Positions 35,124 through 43,283 of a DNA stretch of 64,000 nt are shown here, piece by piece. Numbering within the stretch: the stretch's first letter is position 1; the number at the start of each line of letters is the position of its first letter. The DNA is from Kribbella sp. NBC_00382 (GTDB lineage: Bacteria; Actinomycetota; Actinomycetes; Propionibacteriales; Kribbellaceae), in the NCBI RefSeq assembly GCF_036067295.1, contig NZ_CP107954.1:7812001-7876000 (forward strand). The letters run 5' to 3'. Below the pieces are notes generated by a model. It was not told the origin of the DNA, made no database searches, and saw only the letters and a list, made by a program, of their open reading frames with translations. A program made the position numbers and the translations under genes.

Positions 35124-36089
35124 CTACTCGATCGCGCGGAGATAGCGCTCTCCGACGAGTTTGAGGTGCTCCACCAGGCCTGGTGGAGCAGTGACTTGGA
35201 AGTCGAGGCCGAGCATTCCGATGTACACGGCAACTACTTCGAGGCTCTCCGCGCCGGTGATCAGCACGCAGGTGTTGTCGTCTACCGGCTCGACGATTCC
35301 GACTGCGGCGTGGATGCGGGACAGTACCTCGTCGGCGGAGGCGAAGACGGTGATGCGGGCGTGGACCTTCCAGCCGGTGGACGCGACGTCTCGTAGTACG
35401 AAGTCCATGTAGTCGTCCTCCGGCATCGGCCGGGCCTTGTACCGCCGCCCGGTCGCCATCCGCAGGTCCATCCAGTCGACGCGATATGTGTGCCACTCAC
35501 CAGCATCGTCGCGCGCGACCAGGTACCAGTACCGCTGCCAACTCACCAGCCTGTATGGCTCCACCAGCAACGGCAATTGCGGCTCCTGCCCCGGTACCAC
35601 GTAATCGAACCGCAGATAGTGCTCATCCCGGATCGCTGCCGCGATCGTCGTCACCACCACCGGATCGACCTCCGGATCCGGCACGTTGGACCCGGTGTTG
35701 TCCGGCCCCTTCGACAGCGTCGTATGGATCGCGTTCACCTGCCGCCGAAGCCGATGCGGCAGCACCTGCTCGAGCTTCGCCAATGCCCTGCCGCTGCTCT
35801 CCTCCATCCCCGCCACTCCGGCGCCCGTCCGCAGCCCGACAGCGACAGCAACCGCTTCCTCGTCATCCAGCAGCAACGGCGGCAGCTTCGCCCCCACGCC
35901 CAACTGGTAGTACCCAGCCGCACCCCGCGTCGCATCCACCGGATACCCCAGCTCACGCAGCCGATCGATGTCATTGCGAATCGTCCGCGTACTGACCCCC
36001 AACCGCTCCGCCAGCTCGGACCCGGGCCAGGCCCGCCGCGACTGCATCAGGGCCAGCAGCGACAGCAATCTCGAGGAAGTTTCCCGCAT
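35124..36089 (-). CDS. WYL-domain transcriptional regulator (YafY/DeoR type) (321 aa)
   Basis: N-terminal helix-turn-helix (ELAERLGVSTRTIRNDIDRL) followed by the winged GYPVDATRGAAGYYQL segment, then the WYL region with YRLVSWQRYWYLVARD and the C-terminal WCX-like GLDFQVTAPPGLVEHL. Divergent from the epoxide hydrolase gene with 60 bases between; GGAA and TTCC separated by 7 bases (36112-36126) in that gap may be part of its site. Likely controls the hydrolase and itself. Confidence 0.9.
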   Translation of the reverse strand: MRETSSRLLSLLALMQSRRAWPGSELAERLGVSTRTIRNDIDRLRELGYPVDATRGAAGYYQLGVGAKLPPLLLDDEEAVAVAVGLRTGAGVAGMEESSGRALAKLEQVLPHRLRRQVNAIHTTLSKGPDNTGSNVPDPEVDPVVVTTIAAAIRDEHYLRFDYVVPGQEPQLPLLVEPYRLVSWQRYWYLVARDDAGEWHTYRVDWMDLRMATGRRYKARPMPEDDYMDFVLRDVASTGWKVHARITVFASADEVLSRIHAAVGIVEPVDDNTCVLITGAESLEVVAVYIGMLGLDFQVTAPPGLVEHLKLVGERYLRAIE

Positions 36090-36149
36090 CTTCGAAATGA
36101 TAGTTCAATTGGGAAGCTAACGTTCCTATATGGCTTCTACGGTAAAGCC

Positions 36150-37301
36150 ATGAACAACAACGGCAGCTCCCCCGCAGACATCCGCTCCTTCCGCGTCGAG
36201 ATCGCCCAGGCCGACCTGGACGACCTGAACACCCGCCTCGCCAACACCCGCCTCCCCGAGGCCGCCCCCGGCGACAACTGGGACCTCGGTACTCCGAACA
36301 GCTACCTGCGCGAGATGGTCGACCACTGGCAGACCGGGTTCGACTGGCGCGAGCAGGAAGCCCGGATGAACGAGTTCCCGCACTACCTGACCGACATCGA
36401 CGGCCAGACGGTCCACTTCATCCACGTCCCGTCGGCCGAGCCGGACGCCACCCCGCTGCTGCTGGTCCACTCGTACCCGGGTTCCTTCATCGACTTCCTC
36501 GACATGATCGGCCCGCTGACCGACCCGGTCGCCCACGGCGGCAAGGCATCCGAGGCCTTCTCGGTCGTCATCCCGTCGATCCCCGGCTTCGGATTCAGTA
36601 CCCCGCTGGTCGACCGCGGCTGGACGATGGCCCGCGTGGCCCGTACCTTCGACGCCTTGATGCGCCGCCTCGGCTACTCGTCGTACGGCTCGCACGGCAG
36701 CGACGGCGGCGCGATGGTCTCCCGCGAACTCGGCCTCCTGAACCCCGAAGGCTTCCTAGGCCTGCACGTCCTCCAGCTCTTCTCCTTCCCGAGCGGCGAC
36801 CCGACCGAGTTCGAGAAGTTCACCCCCGAGGACTACGCCGCCCTCGAACACCTCCAGTGGTTCCAGTCCGTCGGCGGCTACAACGCCATCAACTCCACCC
36901 GCCCGCAAACCGTTGCCGTCGGCATCTCCGACTCCCCCGTCGGCCAACTCGCCTGGAACGAACTCTTCAACAGCTTCGGCAACGGCACCAGCCTGGTCAC
37001 CCAGGACCAGATCCTGACCGAGGTCTCCCTCTACTGGTTCACCAACACCAGCGCCGCCGCCGGCCGCTACCACTACGAGGAAGCCCACGCCGGTACCGAA
37101 CCAGCCATCAACAACGCCCCCACCGGCGTAGCCGTCTTCGCCGACGACTTCAAAACCATCCGCCCCCTAGCCGACCGCGACAACACCAACATCGTCCACT
37201 GGACCAACTTCAAGGAAGGCGGCCACTACGCCTCCCTAGAACGCCCAACCGACCTCACCACAGACCTCCGCACCTTCTTCACCACCCTCCGCAACGCCTG
37301 A
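36150..37301 (+). CDS. Epoxide hydrolase 1-like alpha/beta hydrolase (383 aa)
   Basis: The N-terminal EHN region (RSFRVEIAQADLDDLNTRL, WDLGTPNSYLREMVDHW) precedes the alpha/beta fold. Key sites: LLVHSYPGSF (oxyanion region, usually HGWPG), nucleophile Asp185 in GSHGSDGGA (usually G-D-W-G, so Ser and Gly differ) and GGHYASLERPTDL with the catalytic His. ATG 36150 is chosen because the long upstream frame is antisense to the WYL gene. Likely WYL-regulated; hydrolyses an epoxide of unknown identity. Confidence 0.9.
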   Translation: MNNNGSSPADIRSFRVEIAQADLDDLNTRLANTRLPEAAPGDNWDLGTPNSYLREMVDHWQTGFDWREQEARMNEFPHYLTDIDGQTVHFIHVPSAEPDATPLLLVHSYPGSFIDFLDMIGPLTDPVAHGGKASEAFSVVIPSIPGFGFSTPLVDRGWTMARVARTFDALMRRLGYSSYGSHGSDGGAMVSRELGLLNPEGFLGLHVLQLFSFPSGDPTEFEKFTPEDYAALEHLQWFQSVGGYNAINSTRPQTVAVGISDSPVGQLAWNELFNSFGNGTSLVTQDQILTEVSLYWFTNTSAAAGRYHYEEAHAGTEPAINNAPTGVAVFADDFKTIRPLADRDNTNIVHWTNFKEGGHYASLERPTDLTTDLRTFFTTLRNA

Positions 37302-37311
37302 TCCACCCAGG

Positions 37312-37343
37312 AGAGCGGGGCACCTGACCAGGTGCCCCGCTCT
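37312..37343. terminator. 14-bp perfect hairpin, bidirectional terminator
   Basis: AGAGCGGGGCACCT (37312-37325) pairs perfectly with AGGTGCCCCGCTCT (37330-37343) across a 4-base loop. It sits between the epoxide hydrolase stop and the convergent caspase-protein stop at 37346. Confidence 0.85.
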
Positions 37344-37345
37344 GG

Positions 37346-40300
37346 CTATTTGCCGAGCGAGATCGCCCCGACGGCCTTCGGGATCGTCGCGTCCACGATC
37401 AGCACGTTGTGCTCGAAGTCGTACCCCGAGACATAGATCCGCTGGTTGTCGCGGCTCACCGCAACCTGCCTCGCCAGCCCACCGTCGCTCTCGGCCGTGC
37501 CGACCTTCGCACGGTTCTTGGTGTTGATGACGGTGACCAGGTCCTTGAGCTCCTGGCCCTCCGACGACGCACCCAGTACGACGTACCGGCTGCCGTCGTC
37601 GGTCAGTACCGCGTCCTTCGACCGCCCCGGCAGCGGCACCGCCGTCGGCCGCGGACTGTCGACGTTCGTGTTGACCACGGAGTACGAATCCTCCGACAGC
37701 ACATAGAGCGCGTCGTCATCCTGGTCGACGCTCAGGTCTACCGGCTTCCCGCTGATCTTGTACGCCGAACGCGACGGCTTCAGCGTCGCCGCGTCGATCA
37801 CGGTGACGGTCGACCCATCGTGATTCGCCACGTAGAGGAACTTGCCGTCATGCCCGGTCGCCAGCGCGGACGGAGTGGACCCACCGCTCACCGGCCCACC
37901 GACGGTGGTCAGCTTCTCGGTATCGACCACCGTGATCGTGGCCGCCTTCTCACTCAGCACGAACAGCCGATTCGTCTGCCGGCTCCACGCCAGATCGACA
38001 GGCTCGAATCCGACCGGGATCGGCGCACCCTTGACCGTCCAACTGTCGACGTCGATCACCGAGACGGAGTTGGACCTGGCATTGGCCACGTACAACTGAC
38101 GCCCATCCGGAGAGAGCAACACGCCGGCCGGACCTTCCCCGACTTTGAGCGCCTCGCCCTCTTGCCGTTGCGAGGTGGTACTGATCTTCAGGACCTTGCC
38201 GTTCGCCGAGTCGACCGCGTAGAGAACATTGTTGCCGGGCGCAACCGCAACAGCCACCACCACCGGATACGTCGGCCCCCGCGGATCGACGATCACGATC
38301 GCCCCACCCAGTACTACGGGCAGCATCGCCGCAATCCCCACGATCGCCCACCGCCGACGACGCGCTCCGTCCGAGAGCTGCCCGGTCTCAGCGGCCTCAT
38401 CGCGCCAACGCCCGACGATCACCACGACGGCCAGCAAGGCCCACACGGCAAGGAGAACCGTGAGCGCCCGAGTCCGCTCGGGGAATCTGGGCAGGCCGCC
38501 GTAGACCCCGACCCAGAGCGGGAAGCCGGCAAGCACCCAGCCGGCGAGGAACGTCCGGCCCCGTCGCATCAGCACAGCGAGCAGCGGCCCAGCTAAGGCC
38601 AGTACGGCGCCGAGGATCTGGACAGCCGCAATCGGAAATGGCACGCCCTCCCTGAACCGCAGGCTGGCGTTGTAGGTCAGATAGAACGTGATCCACAGTT
38701 GGATGAGCGCTGCCACCCCGCCCAGACCGACCATCGTCCAGGCCCGCCAGCCGCGCAACCGCCGTACGTCGAGCGACAGCTCACCGCGGAAGTGGTAGAG
38801 CGCCACAGCGCCGGCAGCGATCGCAGCCGCTTGTCCCTGGTACGGATACAACGGGTACACCGCATAGAGCCTGTGCGTATCGACGCCGAAGCCGGAGAGC
38901 TCTTTCGTCAACGTCTCGAGCTGCATCACCAGGCTGACCGCTCCAACGACCGTGGTTCCGGCGACCAGGGCCAGGCCGAAGCGGTACTGGAGGGCGATGA
39001 CCAGACAGGCTGCGACGGCAGCGACAACGCTGTACCAGAGCGAGACTTCATCCAGACGATAGACGCTGAATGCGCGGCCGGCCCCGGGGACCAGGTAGAA
39101 CGCGGCCAGCACGCTGAGCCAGTAGATCGGCGCGGGCACTGTCGCCGGAACCAGCCGGGCGTTCAAGAGGCGAACGAGCTCTTTGAAGAACCCGCCGCTG
39201 CTGACCTTCGGCCCCGCCGCCTGCTCCGGCTGCCGCGTTGTGCTGGTGCTCGGCACCTCGCCGATTGGCGCAGCCACCGCCGGCTGCCGAGCCGTACGAG
39301 TGGTCCGGCGACTCGACACTCCATCCACTGTCACGCCCTCGGGCATCGAGACGACCGACATCGGAGCGGCCGGCGGCGTCACAGCTGGCGCTGGTGCTAC
39401 AGGCGTCGACCCAACAGGCCTTGGCGCGAGAGGCGTCGGCGGCCCAGGTGCGTCGAGGGCCGCGCGGGCTGCTGCCGAGACGGATCGACTGTCGTCGTCG
39501 ACGAGTTCCTCGAGCCGGCGGGTCGCAGTACGGCGTACCAGCTCGTTGCCGGACCGCCGCAATTCCGCGAGCCCACCCACCGCCGCTTCTCTTGCCCTCG
39601 GCAACGGGTTCTCCAGCGCCGCCGTCAGATGCGCCGGCAATGTCCAATGCACATTGGCCGCGATCACCGTCCGGCCCTCAACCTGATCCAGCTTCTTCGG
39701 CCGCTGATTGGGCTGCTCAGCAGTCACCCGGTCGTACACATAGCTGTAGAGCTCGTCGACCGTGATGTCCCCATCACCGTCGATATCCGCAGTACCGTCC
39801 CGCAAACCCTCGACCAGATGCCGGGTGAAGACAGACTGCGCAGCCTCCCCATGAATTGTGCTGCCTTCAAACGCATACTGCGTCGAATCCGACGCCGTCA
39901 GCACCGTCCGCCCGCGCCCACCCAGTGTTTCCAGATGAACCGCTGAGTCCGACTTGGCGAACTGCTGCGTCTCGTACGAACCGCTGTAGCAACAGTCCAG
40001 GATGAGAATCTTCTGCCGGGAAGGACTCTCGGACATCGCCTCGTCGATGAGGTGAGCCGCCAACGCAGTGAACCTCAGAGAATTGCGCTTGGTGTTGGAC
40101 ATCGCCAGGTGCAGCCGGCCGTTGTCGTCCTTGAGCCCGTGGCCGGTGAAGTACAGCAGCGTCAGATCGTCACGCCTGCTCCCCGCGTAGAACTCCGCGA
40201 TCGCCTCGCCCACCGCATCTCGCGAAGCGTTGACAAGCGTCCGTACCTCGAAACCCGCGATCTCACGATCCTCGAGCACCCGCGCGAGCGCCTCAGCGTC

Positions 40301-40381
40301 GTGCGCTGGAGTGGTCAGCCTCCTGAGCCCCGTGTCCTCGTACTCATACGTCGCGATCAGCAACGCCAACCGACGCACCAT
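37346..40381 (-). CDS. Caspase-like peptidase fused to membrane domain and beta-propeller (1011 aa)
   Basis: Residues 1-235 are a caspase (C14) domain: His81 in YFTGHGLKDD and the DCCYSG motif with Cys131 as catalytic residue. Residues 199-210 form a perfect EF-hand loop (D-I-D-G-D-G-D, Glu at place 12), hinting at calcium control. Residues 250-310 are HEAT-like helices, 315-395 a Pro-rich linker, 405-700 about nine membrane helices, and 705-1011 a YVTN-type beta-propeller (repeats like QLYVANARSNSVSVIDV). ATG 40381 lies 3 bases after the stop of an EACC1 gene. A membrane-tethered cell-suicide effector in a conflict system is inferred. Confidence 0.88.
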   Translation of the reverse strand: MVRRLALLIATYEYEDTGLRRLTTPAHDAEALARVLEDREIAGFEVRTLVNASRDAVGEAIAEFYAGSRRDDLTLLYFTGHGLKDDNGRLHLAMSNTKRNSLRFTALAAHLIDEAMSESPSRQKILILDCCYSGSYETQQFAKSDSAVHLETLGGRGRTVLTASDSTQYAFEGSTIHGEAAQSVFTRHLVEGLRDGTADIDGDGDITVDELYSYVYDRVTAEQPNQRPKKLDQVEGRTVIAANVHWTLPAHLTAALENPLPRAREAAVGGLAELRRSGNELVRRTATRRLEELVDDDSRSVSAAARAALDAPGPPTPLAPRPVGSTPVAPAPAVTPPAAPMSVVSMPEGVTVDGVSSRRTTRTARQPAVAAPIGEVPSTSTTRQPEQAAGPKVSSGGFFKELVRLLNARLVPATVPAPIYWLSVLAAFYLVPGAGRAFSVYRLDEVSLWYSVVAAVAACLVIALQYRFGLALVAGTTVVGAVSLVMQLETLTKELSGFGVDTHRLYAVYPLYPYQGQAAAIAAGAVALYHFRGELSLDVRRLRGWRAWTMVGLGGVAALIQLWITFYLTYNASLRFREGVPFPIAAVQILGAVLALAGPLLAVLMRRGRTFLAGWVLAGFPLWVGVYGGLPRFPERTRALTVLLAVWALLAVVVIVGRWRDEAAETGQLSDGARRRRWAIVGIAAMLPVVLGGAIVIVDPRGPTYPVVVAVAVAPGNNVLYAVDSANGKVLKISTTSQRQEGEALKVGEGPAGVLLSPDGRQLYVANARSNSVSVIDVDSWTVKGAPIPVGFEPVDLAWSRQTNRLFVLSEKAATITVVDTEKLTTVGGPVSGGSTPSALATGHDGKFLYVANHDGSTVTVIDAATLKPSRSAYKISGKPVDLSVDQDDDALYVLSEDSYSVVNTNVDSPRPTAVPLPGRSKDAVLTDDGSRYVVLGASSEGQELKDLVTVINTKNRAKVGTAESDGGLARQVAVSRDNQRIYVSGYDFEHNVLIVDATIPKAVGAISLGK

Positions 40382-40384
40382 GCG

Positions 40385-40768
40385 TCACTCGTCCGCGTGC
40401 TTGATCAGAAATGCCTTGAGCAACTGCTCGCGCTCATCAAAGCTCGGCCGATCCAACTCGATCGAGTCATCCCCGAACTTGATACTGATCCGCTGAGGCC
40501 CAGTACGCCGCCCAAGCCAGTCCCGCAGCACCGCGATCAGCGTAGGAATCATCCCGCCGGCCCCCACCAACGCCACAGCGATCGCCCCAACCGCCGCCGC
40601 ATCCCCCTTGCTGTTCTCAGGCGCCTCCCCGACCACCAGCCGAGCCTCCAACTCCCGCCCAACCAACTCCCCCCGAAGCTGCCGAGCGAGCCGATCAACC
40701 CGCTCCTCGTCATCCCCCACCACAACAACCTCAACCCACCCCACGCCATCCCCCACAGTCCGCCCCAC
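40385..40768 (-). CDS. EACC1-like effector-associated component (about 127 aa)
   Basis: Short protein: an acidic beta-alpha start (VEVVVVGDDEERVDRLARQL), one hydrophobic helix at about 57-85 (AVGAIAVALVGAGG..), and the end ISIKFGDDSIELDRPS..LLKAFLIKHAD. This layout is that of effector-associated constant component 1 (EACC1), described in Kaur, Burroughs, Iyer and Aravind's work on NTP-dependent bacterial conflict systems. It lies 3 bases upstream of the caspase gene, the usual arrangement. The exact start is unclear (GTG at 40768, 40756 or 40744). Confidence 0.85.
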   Translation of the reverse strand: MGRTVGDGVGWVEVVVVGDDEERVDRLARQLRGELVGRELEARLVVGEAPENSKGDAAAVGAIAVALVGAGGMIPTLIAVLRDWLGRRTGPQRISIKFGDDSIELDRPSFDEREQLLKAFLIKHADE

Positions 40769-40952
40769 CTAGTAACCCGCCCCCGCGTTCCGCCCCACAT
40801 AATCCTCGCCCAACAACCCACCCACAAGCACCAACATCTAACAGCGAGTGATCAGCAGCCACCGAGGCCACGCCGCCCTCCTGTGGATAACCTCCAGGGC
40901 GTCCACCTCCACTCGGCCTATTCTGATGAAGCGTTCAACCGAGAGGACCTCC

Positions 40953-41306
40953 ATGGACAAGGAAACCCCGTACCTCCTCCCCGACGGTCAGACCGCCTGG
41001 GTGATCGCCACCGAGGAAGCCTCCAAGCACCTGCACGACATCCTGCAGATGTACCGCGGTGGCCAGACCGAACCCCTCATCTTCGGCGACTCCGGCCAGC
41101 CAGAGGCCGTCGTCATCCCGTGGGAGGTCTGGCGAGCACTGGTCGCCCAGTCCACCGACGAGGAAGGGTTCGACGCTAGCTACTCGGTGTTGCGCCACCG
41201 GCTCGCGAATCCGGCGGGACCATCGATCCCGTACGAGGACGTCGCCGCCGAGCTCGGAATCGATCTCGATGAGGACATCGACGATTCCGACCTGAAGCCG
41301 CGATGA
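40953..41306 (+). CDS. Antitoxin of a type II toxin-antitoxin pair, Phd/YefM-like (117 aa)
   Basis: ATG 40953 follows GAGAGGA. The protein has an early WVIATEEASKHLHDIL helix and LIFGDSGQPEAVVIPWEVWRAL, a Phd/YefM-like 'promoter-binding then toxin-covering' strand, then an acidic C-terminal tail (DLDEDIDDSDL). The tail is suited to bind a basic RelE-fold toxin. The stop overlaps the toxin start by 4 bases. It diverges from the EACC1 gene across 185 bases that must hold both promoters. Confidence 0.75.
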   Translation: MDKETPYLLPDGQTAWVIATEEASKHLHDILQMYRGGQTEPLIFGDSGQPEAVVIPWEVWRALVAQSTDEEGFDASYSVLRHRLANPAGPSIPYEDVAAELGIDLDEDIDDSDLKPR

Positions 41307-41929
41307 CGCAGTACCGGCTCCTCGTACGACCGGAGGTAATGCAGCAGCTCGCCGAACTGCAACGCGCCGCCGCGTCCCAGCCGACTGGTGGTCTGCGTGA
41401 CCGCGAGTTCCGCGCGCTCAGACTCGGCCTTCGAGCCCTGGCCAACGGCGACGAAGAGAGCTTCAACGGAAAACGCCTCCGCGACGCCACCCACGACCTC
41501 AGCGACTGCGCAGAAATCAAGCTCTCCGTGATCCCCGAGTCCCGCGGCAACCAGGAACTCGGCCCTTCCCACCGCCTCCTGTACCGCGAATTCGACCCCG
41601 AAGACGGCGGCCTCCCCTACCGCGAAGTGATCTCCTTCGAACCCCGCAAAGACGACCGCCCCTTCAAAGTCGCCGCAGCCCGCCTAGACCGCCCCCTCGG
41701 CTTCAAGCTAGACACTCTCCACGCGGCCCCCACCACACACCCAAACCACGGCCCAACCTCCCCCACCACCGCGTCCCCCGTCCGCCAACCCCTCCCCCCA
41801 GACCTACGCAAAGCCCTAGCCGCCGCCTCCGACGTAGCCCCCGCCCGAGGCGCCGTCACCGCGCAGCCGTCGACGCAACCCACCTCAACTCCCCGGCATC
41901 GCAGCGACCCACCCACCCACGAACGCTAG
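41303..41929 (+). CDS. RelE/ParE-superfamily toxin with long C-terminal tail (208 aa)
   Basis: The first 125 residues have the RelE layout: YRLLVRPEVMQQLAEL, a middle RLRDATHDLSDCAEIKLSV and the strand end RLLYREFD..LPYREVISFEPR. Residues about 140-208 are a Pro/Thr/Ala-rich tail not found in ordinary RelE toxins of about 90-100 residues. ATG 41303 overlaps the antitoxin stop. Usual role: ribosome-dependent mRNA cleavage, held in check by the antitoxin; not demonstrated here. Confidence 0.75.
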   Translation: MTQYRLLVRPEVMQQLAELQRAAASQPTGGLRDREFRALRLGLRALANGDEESFNGKRLRDATHDLSDCAEIKLSVIPESRGNQELGPSHRLLYREFDPEDGGLPYREVISFEPRKDDRPFKVAAARLDRPLGFKLDTLHAAPTTHPNHGPTSPTTASPVRQPLPPDLRKALAAASDVAPARGAVTAQPSTQPTSTPRHRSDPPTHER

Positions 41930-42245
41930 CCACCTCCCTACACCACCGCTGCAACCGATCGCCATCATCTCGACTCGCATCCACCGCTGGTGCTTCGAGG
42001 ACAGAGACGACAGAAGCACATGGCGTCCCGAAGGTCATCGCAAACCATCTGCGCCTCCATGTCGATGCTGAACGATCCGTCGACCGATCCATCCAACATC
42101 TCAACAGCCAACTGCTTGCCACCGGCACCGCCCGAGTAGGCCTAGCCCCGACGCGACCCCACCCTCTTCGTAGACTGTGAAGGGCTTAGAGCCGCTTTGC
42201 CTAACTTCACCGCTACCGATTAACGAGCCGAGGAGGCCAGCCGGG
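41930..42245. other. 316-base gap with an orphan coding-like stretch
   Basis: No full gene. One plus-strand frame from about 41988 to 42179 is open, has no start codon and reads like a helical protein (..KVIANHLRLHVDAERSVDRS..), stopping at TGA 42178-42180. It may be the end of a decayed gene. The ribosome site of the HNH gene (GAGGAGG) is near 42229. Confidence 0.35.
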
Positions 42246-43160
42246 ATGCAGATTGGCCTGACTGAGGAGCCGTCGTTCGATGGTCAGTTGCGCAAAGCGG
42301 CGATGGAGTGGCTTGATCAAAAAGAGGGACGGTTGGTCACCCGGGCAGAACTTGCCGAGTTCCATTTCAATGGCGAGCGGATCCCGTTGATCGATCGTGG
42401 CCGCGGCATCCGCAAGCCTGCCTCGCTCGACGCGGCGCTCTCCATGAGCACTACCTTTACCAAACCGGGAGCGGAGCCTCCGTACGCCGACGCAGAGGGG
42501 CCAGACGGCCTCCTTCGATACAAGTATCAAGGTGACGACCCCGAGGCGTTGGACAACATCGCGCTGAGGCGCTGCTTCGAGCAGGGGCTGCCACTAATCT
42601 GGTTCGTCGCCATTGAGCCAAGCAAGTTCCTTGCCAGGTATCCCGTCTACCTCATCCGCGATGAGCCTCTGCAGCTCCAGTTCACCGTTGCGCTGGACGC
42701 AGCACAACGCCATCTGCCACGCGGTGATAACGCGGACGAAGACACCCGCGCCTACGCGACCCATCTGAGTCGTCTGCGACTTCACCAGCCAGTCTTCCGC
42801 GCACGGGTGCTGGAGGCATATAAGCATCAATGCGCAGTTTGTCGTCTGCAGCACACAGAACTTCTGGATGCAGCGCACATCCTTTCCGACCTTCATCCGA
42901 ACGGCAAACCTGTAGTGCCAAACGGCCTGGCGCTCTGCAAGATTCACCACGCCGCCTACGACCAGAACATCATCGGTATCCGGCCTGACCTCGTCGTTGC
43001 AGTCAGACCCGACATCCTGGTTGAGATCGACGGCCCGATGCTCCGTCATGGAATCCAAGAGATGGCCGGTACTCGGCTCAGCGTCCCGAATCAGCGGGCC
43101 GCCCGGCCCGATACCGAGCGCCTAGATGAGCGATACAGCGCCTTCCTCGCCGCTAGCTGA
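42246..43160 (+). CDS. HNH endonuclease, putative restriction enzyme (304 aa)
   Basis: Residues 1-165 form an N-terminal domain with GIRKPASLDAALS, PPYADAEGPDGLLRYKYQGD and LPLIWFVAIEPSKFLARYPV, seen in stand-alone HNH proteins thought to read modified DNA; I cannot assign it firmly. The HNH region is CAVCRLQHTELLDAAHIL..NGLALCKIHHAAYD (about 196-239), with Cys pair CxxC and His210, His234/235. Its base use is less GC-biased than its neighbours, hinting at recent gain. No methyltransferase gene adjoins, so a type IV-like nuclease is plausible. Confidence 0.85.
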   Translation: MQIGLTEEPSFDGQLRKAAMEWLDQKEGRLVTRAELAEFHFNGERIPLIDRGRGIRKPASLDAALSMSTTFTKPGAEPPYADAEGPDGLLRYKYQGDDPEALDNIALRRCFEQGLPLIWFVAIEPSKFLARYPVYLIRDEPLQLQFTVALDAAQRHLPRGDNADEDTRAYATHLSRLRLHQPVFRARVLEAYKHQCAVCRLQHTELLDAAHILSDLHPNGKPVVPNGLALCKIHHAAYDQNIIGIRPDLVVAVRPDILVEIDGPMLRHGIQEMAGTRLSVPNQRAARPDTERLDERYSAFLAAS

Positions 43161-43283
43161 CGTCAGACGGCCGTTACGCGGCACCAGAGCCTCGGGCAGA
43201 GGGTCCAGCAACACGCTCAGCGACCGGTGAGTCCAGACAATGTCGGAGCGATCTGGCAGGCTCCTTCGCGAGGTGGTGACTGG

